A stretch of 64,000 nt of DNA from NCBI GenBank assembly GCA_963920635.1, contig OY987298.1:141024257-141088256 (forward strand), written 5' to 3'. Positions 55,975-64,000 of the stretch are shown piece by piece; the first letter of the stretch is position 1; every line of letters starts with the position of its first letter. Position numbers and translations under genes: made by a program. The notes under the pieces were generated by a model, which did no database searches, was not told the DNA's origin, and was given only the letters and a program-made list of their open reading frames with translations. The stretch is from Pseudeuparius sepicola (Eukaryota; Arthropoda; Insecta; Coleoptera; Anthribidae).

Positions 55975-56574
55975 ATAAACAGCAAAAACTCGCACGGATT
56001 TAAAATCAACCTATATTTTTTGTGAATTGTTTAAAAAAAATTGATATTTTTATATAACCGCACATTACTTTTCCTACATGCACGCCCCTGACGGATGGAA
56101 CTCTTAACAATCAAGAAAACCTCAAACCGCTGCGGTTTGGTATACCACACAATTGTATTGAAGCGAGTCGTGCCTCGCTATTATTACAAGAAATCAAACA
56201 TTTGGCGAAATTCTTTGTTTACATTTTTTTATTGCGGCATTTTTGCATAACTTCCTAATCGCAATGTTAATAACCGCTATACATAACGCGGGCCGTTTGT
56301 TCTGTGACATAATAACAAAACAGCACAAATTCGTGATAAGCTCTGTCGCATTGCAAAATGGCGATTAAACAATAGAGAGAGCGGGATACTGTTATGTTAT
56401 CTATAAGAGCGGATTAAATTCCATGAATTCCAATAATTATAATAAGTAAGTAAGTCGATCGATCTCGATATTACATAACGACATAACATAACTCTTTTTT
56501 ATTACCACTATTTCGGAGGTTCAAACGAATCTCATGGATGCGAAATCCTTAGCTTGACGCGCCCGTGTACTGTA
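55975..56574. other. Possible intron; otherwise featureless
   Basis: It would be the last intron if 55812-55974 is real. Contains a small perfect dyad, AAACCGCTGCGGTTT, near 56127. No exon seen. Confidence 0.35.
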
Positions 56575-57838
56575 CAAATTGGACACTTTTAAAGGGAAAC
56601 TCCTATTTTTGACGGAGATAGACGAAAACTGATATCGGTGTCTGAGGCTCATTTTTTATGATAAACTTAATGGCGAAAACCGCAAATCGATATCTGTCAC
56701 CGGTCTTGAGTTACAGGGCGTTTTTCGAAAATGTGCGTTTTTGAAAAGTGGCCGTAACTTTTTCGGATTGAAAATTTTGTGTTTCTGTAAAACCATTCTT
56801 AAAGCACTTTTTTACGTAGAATCCAATGCTGCTACTACATTTTTTTTCTAGTCAGTGGTTTAAGAGTTACGGATAAAAAATATAATTTTTATGTATATAA
56901 GCACGCCCTTTTAACAAGTAGGCTTTGGACGGCGAGACAATGAAACAATCGTGGAAAAATGTTTACTGTTACCCACCTGTCAAATTTTCAGTTAGGCTGT
57001 TGAGGCAGGGTAAAGATTTTTCTATTTTTTGTGTAATTTATAAACTTTATAACATACCTACAATGAAATTTGGAAGTTATGAAAAATGGGATATGATAGT
57101 CTGTTACCTACCTTTTCGGCCTACTATTAATCAAATCTATTAACTATTACTCTAACACTATGTGTCGCAATCTTGCAAAAATGTGCTTGAAACTTGAAAG
57201 GATGTCTTCTCTCTGGATACCGCTCGTAGTATAAATTGCTCCTTGCATCTGATTTTTTCCCAGATTGTATAAAACAGACTATCATATCCCATTTTTCATA
57301 ACTTTCAAATTCCATTGTAGGTATGTTATAAAGTTTATAAATTACACAAAAAATAGAAAAATCTTTACCCTGCCTAAACAGCCTAACTGAAAATTTGACA
57401 GGTAGGTAGCAGTGAACATTTTTCCACGATTGTTTCATTGTCTCGCCGTCCAAAGCCTACTTGTTGAAAGAGCGCGCTTCCAATAATTTATACACATGAA
57501 ATCATAAATGCTATTAGTAATTGATAACTACTTAAGTAAATCATTAAGTGTTAAATATTTTTGGAATGGTAATTTTTTGCTCTATTAAAAAATGCAAAAA
57601 TATACAGGGTTTTCCATTTAAAAAAATAATATTTTTTATCCGTAACTCTTAACACTTTTCGAAAACGTGCATTTTCGAAAAACGCCCTGTAACTCAAGAA
57701 CGGTGACAGATATCGATTTGCGGTTTTCGCCATTAAGTTTATCATAAAAAATGAGCTCCAGACGCCGATATCAGTTTTCGTCTATCTCCGTCAAAAATAG
57801 GAGTTTCCCTTTAAAAGTGTCCAATTTGGCCCACCCTG
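56575..57838. mobile_element. Nested foldback element, CAGGGTG family (about 1.26 kb)
   Basis: The right end is GGCCCACCCTG-TA; the left end has lost its CAGGGTG and starts near TACAAATTGGACAC. The arms share ATTGGACACTTTTAAAGGGA and CCGCAAATCGATATCTGTCA with complements. TTACAGGGCGTTTTTCG at 56713 and its complement at 57690 give a second, concentric pair of termini-like motifs. A third concentric pair starts at GTAGGCTTTGGACGGCGAGA (56920), mirrored near 57465. The two similar reading frames (56925-57143 plus, 57127-57453 minus) are copies of the same arm text, not genes. Confidence 0.83.
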
Positions 57839-58149
57839 TACATATGACCAAAAAAATTAATAATTTTAAAATGCATGTGCTATTCTTTTATTTTGGTTGA
57901 TACGCCATTTTATAGTAAGTATTGTATTTCGAACGTGAAATGTCTTAGCTCTTAGCTGTAGATTACAAAATTGTTTACTCTCGTTTGTTCGGCTAAAGGT
58001 GAAGTAAAGTTAGGGTAAAGTTCCTTTTGCTTATATTCATTTTACATTTTCTTTATATATATATATAATTTGTTTTCTTTTGCTTTGTTTTTACATATCC
58101 TTTATACAAATCCATAAAATCTTTCTTTCTTTCTCGGAGATATTCCCCT

Positions 58150-58450
58150 GAAGTTTTTTGTTTGTTTGAACCGTTTCTTTTGAACAGTTGTGACAATGCA
58201 AATCCATAGCCGGTTACGATTTTTGTTATACTTCCGATTTTTACTAAAACCCTTTAGCGTTTTTTTTAACTTGACACCACAGTGTTAATCGAATATTTAA
58301 AGCCATCTGGCCAGTCAAGTACGCTATAATATGTAATTACCGCAAAACAGTTGTACCGTCAAAGTATCGGTGTGCAAAGATCCAATAAAAAATATATAGG
58401 CTGTTTTTCTCTGTGCCATCTAAAATTTCTGAAATATTAAAAGGGTCAAA
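58150..58450 (+). repeat. Diverged single-arm relic of the 38114 foldback family
   Basis: Text parallels 38165-38520: GAACCGTTTCTTTTGAAC, GCAAATCCATAGCCGGTTAC, ACCCTTTAGCGTTTTTTTTA, CCATCTGGCCAGTCAAGT. No complete termini. Confidence 0.65.
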
Positions 58451-58974
58451 AATCGAGTATCTTATCAAAATTACCCTAGACATTATAAACGACAAAGCAT
58501 TTAGGATATAAATAGGTAATTTATTTACATTAAATTTTCCAGTACTAAGTTGATGCGAAAGTAATAGATACTAAATTGAAATATCATCAAACTGTTTCAC
58601 GTATCTAACCAAAATTCAGTTTAAGTTTCATCTTAATTATTGTATTTTAGCCGTAAAAAGTAGTGAATTTTGATTAGGTGTCTGAAATAGTTTGATGATA
58701 TCTTAACAGTGGCGACGCGTGACAATCACTCTGGGAGGGGTAATAAAGGATTGGGCTAAGTTATAGCTATATGAAAAAATAAAAAAGATTAAAAGAAAAA
58801 AAATCATTTTTAATCAAAACTCTGAACATTTTCAAACACTTAAGACTACAGTCTAGTCTACACACAAGACAATCTGCAACTATTTGTTATTGTTAATATC
58901 AAACATTTTTGAAGAAAAAAAAAACAAAACTTATTAAATATTTACAAGACAAAGGATAATCTTCTTTTTTTAAT

Positions 58975-59190
58975 TTTTGAAAATCTATCAATAACTTTTT
59001 CGGGGTCGATTTTAATATCTCTATTTATATACATAAGCGCCAATCCAATTAATCTTTCTTGGTGAGTAGTTGACCTAAGCCAGATCTTTATATAGTCTAT
59101 TTAAATAAGAAAAACTACGCTCTGCACTAGCAACGCTTACTGGCAATACCACCAACAAAGACCGAGCTACGTTAATTATAGGGTAAATAA
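58975..59190 (-). pseudogene. hAT transposase C-terminal (dimerisation) fragment
   Basis: The minus-strand text reads LPVSVASAERSFSYLNRLYK and then, after an in-frame stop, NYSPRKINWIGAYV. The P-V-(S/T)-x-A-x-x-E-R-S-F-S block is the signature of the hAT C-terminal dimerisation domain. Several stops follow. It once belonged to the element's transposase and is now inactive. Confidence 0.75.
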
Positions 59191-59708
59191 GTTTTCTTGT
59201 AATCGGCAAAGAAGTGTCCCAAAATCGTCATTAAAAGCTCAGAAATCGACTCTCAAGTAACCCATTATTGTACGATTTTTTCAATAAGTAGGCCTTGGAG
59301 AGATGTAAACATCAAACGTCAGACGCGGAGCCATCGTCCGTCAAAAGTGACCAAATATTCAAAACCCATACACATTGCCAAATTGTTACCTATAGCAGCG
59401 CAATCTATCAGTATAAATATTTTAGTAGGTTTGAATATCGATAGTGTAACGAGGTTACCACGCTGTTCTTCTTTCTTCATCAATCACAGTCTCTAACAAA
59501 GTTGGCTCGCTTTTCTCCCTGTACATAGGGTAATCAATATACGGGGTTAAGTTGATATTCGGTGCTTAATTTCATCCCCTGCACACCTCCCTGGCTCAAC
59601 CATCTCTGGACCTAAAAGAAAAACCACTCCTGGCGCCCGGGCAAAACGCCAAAAGAGGCTAAACAACAACTTTAAAGCCCAAAGTATCTTACAATAGATT
59701 TATTATGT

Positions 59709-59790
59709 TGGCTCGGCCAGAGGCCTCGGCAACTAAATTCCACATGAGTCATAAAAAGTTGAACTTCAGTGCTTTGGTACATAAATAACT
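59709..59790 (+). repeat. Copy of the short foldback seen at 5928-6042
   Basis: GGCCTCGGCAACTAAATTCC and CACATGAGTCATAAAAAGTT match the loop and right arm at 5985-6045. Only half of the foldback is present. Confidence 0.75.
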
Positions 59791-59952
59791 ATTGCTATGC
59801 AAAGCGCTTATGGCTGAATTTGGGACACTTTCGATAGAAATGCCTTTCCATTTTTCCATCCATAAATAAATTTTTGGGGTAATTATAATTCCTGGGGGGG
59901 GGTAATTACCCCCATTACCCCCCCCCTCCGACCCGTCGCCCCTGTATCTTAA

Positions 59953-60870
59953 TTTATTATTATTTTGGCATGAATTTTAAACTGGATCATTTAATTTAAA
60001 TAAGTTTATAGTCTTCAAATGCTTCAAATTTGCTCTTTAAATGGTCTTTGCAACAAACATCACAGAATTTTAAAGCGTTTATATCAGTTGAAAGCACATA
60101 TTCTTATCGCTATGTATAAAATAGTTTTTATGCTGTTAAGTTTTTAAAATAATTATTAGAAAGTTGAAAATACTAAAAAAAAAGGCCAAAAAATAAAATT
60201 TATAGAGCGTAATTTTTTACAAATAATCCTAGCGATTTTATTTAAAAATTAAGTAAAAGTTGATATTTGACAAGATTAGCTCTCTGTATTGTCTTCTCTG
60301 TGGTAAAACTTGTCTTACTTTAGAAATCGTATTTATACTTTTGCTTTTGCTTTTTGCCACGATGTTCCAATAATGCAACAATCGCCAATTTATTTTCTGA
60401 ATCGCCAGAAAGTTCCCAATAAACAAATTAAGAACCAAGAACGAATCTCTTCATGCACGACTGAACATCTGTGGGAGACTTTGTGTGTCAAGAACGAGCA
60501 TGTGTGGTAGCATTTGATTTTTTAGGTGCATACCGACACAGCGTGCTGGATTAGTTGCACCACCCACACGGTTTACCCTCAACTCGAAAATGCCGCATTT
60601 GAATGTTTTTGAAAAGAATACGTCCTTTATTAAGTATTCGGCTTAAAAACCTGATGCATCAGAGGAATTGCTGCATACCAAAAATGCTAAAAAAGAAAAC
60701 GATTATATTACCTATCTAAAGAGCTATGAAAAATTATAAGAAATGCGAACTTTGACATCTGCCATATTGTCTGTTACTTCCAGCTCGCTTTGTTTTTGTT
60801 TAAAAAAAATCGTTTTGTTTTCCTTATTTATAAAGCGTAGGTATTTTCGTAAGTAATATCGTAAGTAATA
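59953..60870. other. AT-rich DNA, no recognised feature
   Basis: No exon or repeat end seen. Confidence 0.4.
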
Positions 60871-61065
60871 TCATCTAATTTTTCCGAAAAAAAAAACGAA
60901 AAAAACACGTTGCTAAGTAATATTTTAACAAGAAGCATGAGTGCTGGTGGCAACAAAAATCCGAGTCGAAGACGAGGATTTTTGCACCTGCACGAATGCA
61001 TTTTGTTAAAAAAATATTACCTATCATTGTGTTTTTTTTATTTTTTTCACAGGAAAAATTAGATG
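60871..61065. repeat. Small foldback (about 195 bp)
   Basis: ATCTAATTTTTCC...AACAC and AAGTAATATTTTAACA pair with GTTAAAAAAATATTAC and the stretch GTGTTTTTTTT...GGAAAAATTAGAT. The centre includes AAAAATCCGAGTCGAAGACG and its near-complement. Confidence 0.75.
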
Positions 61066-61481
61066 CCAGAATGGTATTTGACAAGACTATTTCATGAGTA
61101 ACAGATTATTCTGCATACACATAGCTTGCAAAACATACTAGGTACCTATTATACAACAACTGTCAAGTTTTGCCGCGGGTCTAACTGATAATCTTTACAG
61201 GTCCATGCAGAAAGCGGTACTACTTGCGACAGCCCGAACAGTCAGGATTCATGGGGAGTGCAGGATCGTCCAACAACATCAATGTCACCTAAGGCCCGAT
61301 AACATAGCAAGGGTCTCGTCCGAGCCAGATCCTTATGGTATCCGGGATACCCGGAATCTGAGTGAATGTTCCCCGTAGAGGGAGTGCGAATGCCTTTTGG
61401 CTAAGACTGCTCAGACCGTAACTGCTAGGGGATATTACTTTAGCTAAACACTGCTTCAGACTAAGTTGATTTCTGTGGTCC
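61066..61481. other. GC-moderate DNA, probably decayed LINE sequence
   Basis: An 86-codon minus-strand frame (61289-61549) overlaps the reverse-transcriptase fragment in another frame. I cannot assign a domain to its downstream half. Confidence 0.35.
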
Positions 61482-61725
61482 TCAGCCTGTTCTACCGAAC
61501 AGGACAACCTCTGTATCACCTTTGATGGCAGCGTTTGCGTCGTCAGCAAACAAAATATATATAATGAGTGGTCATTAACATATTAAAAGGAACGTAGGCC
61601 CCAAAATAGACCCTTGTGGTACGCATGTTTTATAATAAGCACAGTAGTTTTCAGGGTACTTTGTTTTCTATTTGTACACAGCCATTCTAGTCTACTAATC
61701 AGGCCGTCTAATCTACAAGCCCGCA
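61482..61725 (-). pseudogene. LINE reverse-transcriptase fragment (palm motifs)
   Basis: On the minus strand, in adjacent frames, I read RLEWLCTNRKQSTLK (61690-61720), VPQGSILGPTFLL (61588-61622) and ILFADDANAAIKGD (61518-61556). These are the NRKQ, PQGS and FADD blocks of a Jockey/CR1-like reverse transcriptase in the right order and near-normal spacing, with stops and shifts between them. A relic. Confidence 0.7.
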
Positions 61726-63385
61726 TCTAATTCCACAAAAAAAAGATTTGCATACGGAGGCACCCGCAGTGCGGCGGTGTTTTTCCAAAATCCCCGATTT
61801 GACGAAATCCGGTGCAAAATTCCACGGTAATTGAGGTCAGGGCGTGTGTTGCAGACGCGTGAACCGCTTCGGCGGTTGCGTAACAGCCATTCTGCTTCTT
61901 TCTGACCGGCACTAACCTAGCCCAAGATGTGTTTCTAAATATTTGGGGGGACCTCGTTGAGAAACCAAAACAACTGTAGCGCCAAGGTCCGCATGTTGGT
62001 CGGGTGTTTGCGAGAGAGAGAGGTGAGAGGTAAAAGTGGAAAATTACAACATATAGCAGCGCCGGTTTTAGGGGGGTGCTAGGGCGCTAATAGCACCCGG
62101 CGGTTAATTTTAGGAGGCGGCATAAGCTGGTCTAATAACTAAAAATAAATCACATTTTGTTGCTGTCACTCACAACGCGACACCTTCATTTTAATCGTCG
62201 TCTGCAAACATATAACATCTGAAACGTTCTCCTATTCATCATCTTATTCATCTGTACGTTGAAGATTTTACACCCCCCCTGGATTTTTGGACGAAAATAA
62301 AAATTTCTAAGTGAAAATATCCTAAACGCAGAATATACAACATTGATTCATTGATTGAATATAAATTGGAAAATTGTCATGTAATAATGTGTAACATAGA
62401 TACTTTTATTGAAAAATATAGGTACTTATTATTGTCAAGTAACTAACTACCAATTTCACGAGACCTGGCTTTTCCCAGACATAAGCCCAGGGCTGAATAT
62501 AGTTTGGGGGTTCAAGCCCCCTACTCTGCTTTCTTTTGTATAGCCGGTTTAAAAAGCAATGATTTTTATGAGCTCACACTAAAACAAATTTTGAAATTTC
62601 TATTGGTCACAATTTTTTCTATAAAAGAAGACTTGCGTAGGACTTCTTGGCTACAAATGTTATGATTAAAAGAAATACCACCAGTTAACAAGAATATGTT
62701 TTGCTTGGAATTTATTTTCGTTATATTAAACTGTTTGACCATGAATAATTGAAAAATTTTCGCCTGCGGCGTAAATTTTGTACCACAAAGATTCAATTTT
62801 TTTTTTAATTTCTGACTACCTCCCAACTAAAAAGTTCAGCTTTTTGGGCAAAAGTAAAAAATTGAGAGGAAAGTTAACGCGTTTTTTAAACTTAGCACCC
62901 GGCGGTAGTCAAGCAAAAACTGGCGCTGTGCGAAAGGTAGAAATAATGATTTGTCTGAGTAAGGTTAATAAAGGGGAAGTTCAGTGTCTTTGGGGCACTG
63001 GGGGAAATAAAAGGTTAAAAGTTACGCAACTTCTTTTAGGTTATGTTTTAAACCACAAAAATATAGGTTAGTTATGAACTGCTCATATTGGAAGGTTACA
63101 ACATATAGATGAGTAAAGGATATAATCGTTGACTGGAGAATGATAGTCCTCACCCAACGATATAATATTCTATAGAGTATATACTTGTGGTTCACTTTTT
63201 AGGGACCAAACTGTAACAGGTGCTAGATCTTCAAAAAATAACCGCACCTTTTCGTATAAACCGTATATTTTTAAGGCCTTGTAAAAAAAGTTAGAGGGTG
63301 TTAAAATTTTTAAAAATATATAGGTTTTATTGAATATTTACCAAACTAATTGAGATACAAACTACCTATAGTTATATTTGGTAGG
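61726..63385. other. Mixed DNA, no supported gene
   Basis: 61740-62010 is GC-richer, with a 61-codon minus frame that I do not trust. The phrase GCACCCGGCGGT occurs at 62091 and 62896. AGTTTGGGGGTTCAAGCCCC near 62505 looks like a tRNA T-arm but has no partner arms. Confidence 0.35.
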
Positions 63386-63953
63386 TATAGTATTTCTAAA
63401 GTCACTTGAAAACAGCATAAAAAACTCTAATTGGCCTCACATAAAGAATCTAGGACATAAGCGTCACGTAGTTTTCAAAAATATATACTTATTCTACAAG
63501 CAACATAATATTTAATTTTTAAGGTTTTTTAAGGTTGTCGTCAAACACAAAGTATAGGTTAATGCGCCATGTAATATTGTTAAAAGATCTCTAAAAAGCC
63601 ATATCGATTATAACTATTTACGCAAGTATATCCCAAGATCTGTGAAATTATGGCACGGCTATCCACCACATTTCGCTGCACAAGTGGCCAGCCGTCGAAC
63701 AGTGTAACCCGTGCAAGGATTGGTGATATTATAATTAGGCGAGCATGCAGTCACTTGTTTTTACTACAATATCTATATATGTCTCTTTCATCTCTTTTCA
63801 CTACTAATACCAGGTGCGGTTTAATATGGTTAAAAAAGTGTTTTGTGTCGTATTTTACGCTCTGCTACTGGTAAAAATACCAGGCTTATCAGCAGAAATC
63901 AGCCGTAAAAAATTCAAAGGGTTTCTTGCTGTTCCAAGTAACTTCATTTATAC
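63386..63953 (+). repeat. Dispersed repeat, copy 2 (see 4381-5042)
   Basis: Collinear with 4381-5042, including ATGGCACGGCTAT, AGTGGCCAGCCGT and GGCGAGCATGCAG. A 74-codon plus-strand frame (63650-63874) is disrupted in the other copy. Confidence 0.75.
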
Positions 63954-64000
63954 CAACGGACCTCCTACATAAAGCTGGAGTGCTATTCCTATATGTTAAA

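Larger units (their letters stand above)
58707..59944 (-). mobile_element. hAT transposon remnant with 8-bp duplication TATCTTAA
   Basis: It starts CAGTGGCGACGCGTGAC and ends GACCCGTCGCCCCTG, inverted with a few mismatches, as in many hAT elements (CAGxGGCG). TATCTTAA stands at 58699-58706 and 59945-59952. A decayed transposase C-terminus is on the minus strand. The foldback repeat fragment at 59709-59790 lies near its right end. A run of C and G (59895-59930) lies just inside the right TIR. Most of the transposase is missing. Confidence 0.85.

Noticed and set aside
56925..57453. Two similar proteins of 72 and 108 residues on opposite strands
   Set aside because: They are the same arm sequence of one hairpin read from each side, not two genes.
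62500..62525. GGTTCAAGCCCC, resembling a tRNA T-arm or Pol III B box
   Set aside because: No D-arm, anticodon arm or acceptor pairing can be built around it, and no A box at the right distance.
1..64000. CRISPR arrays, rRNA or bacterial operons
   Set aside because: None are present. The repeats are palindromes and tandem duplications of a eukaryotic kind, without regular spacers.

Overview
This window looks like AT-rich, repeat-dense nuclear DNA from an insect or other arthropod. The evidence is spliced exons with GT/AG borders, a LOA/R1-group LINE, a hAT remnant, fragments of other LINEs, and about twenty foldback (palindromic) elements. I see nothing bacterial: no operons, no tight gene packing and no ribosome-binding sites. 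I cannot name the order.

Ordinary gene content is thin. The best host gene lies on the minus strand: a 1,075-bp internal coding exon (8115-9189) and a GC-rich upstream exon (15538-15806). Their splice phases match across an intron of about 6.3 kb. A weak candidate terminal exon sits at 935-1029. The 3' half of the GC-rich exon, with its donor, has been tandemly copied (14271-15699). Other minus-strand exon candidates, all low confidence, are at 30867-31187 and 55812-55974.

Mobile DNA fills most of the rest. A family of long hairpins bounded by TA-CAGGGTG...CACCCTG-TA occurs at 2.9, 6.2, 9.4, 11.5, 17.2, 38.1, 44.4, 50.9 and 56.6 kb. In several of them the terminal motif appears again at mirror-image inner positions, like nested dolls. 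Insertions inside insertions are common. A LINE with two ORFs and several lesions (24.39-29.21 kb) sits in one arm of a hairpin (24168-30432). A 614-bp palindrome with an 8-bp duplication sits in an arm of the 50.9-53.0 kb hairpin. A 364-bp palindrome sits in an arm of the 19.2-20.5 kb hairpin. A 1.25-kb hairpin splits a small repeat at 35.2-36.5 kb. A dead hAT element with an intact 8-bp duplication lies at 58707-59944.

The most unusual object is at 40300-42683. This 2.38-kb segment has 19-bp perfect inverted termini and the 8-bp direct repeat CTAGCAGT on both sides. It carries a plus-strand ORF with the residue order of a tyrosine-recombinase catalytic domain and, converging on it, a minus-strand ORF with a CXC-like cysteine cluster. 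A 247-bp segment at 32901-33147 shares its right-end sequence and has its own 8-bp direct repeat. The pair may be an undescribed DNA transposon and a miniature relative, or a transposon that captured gene fragments.
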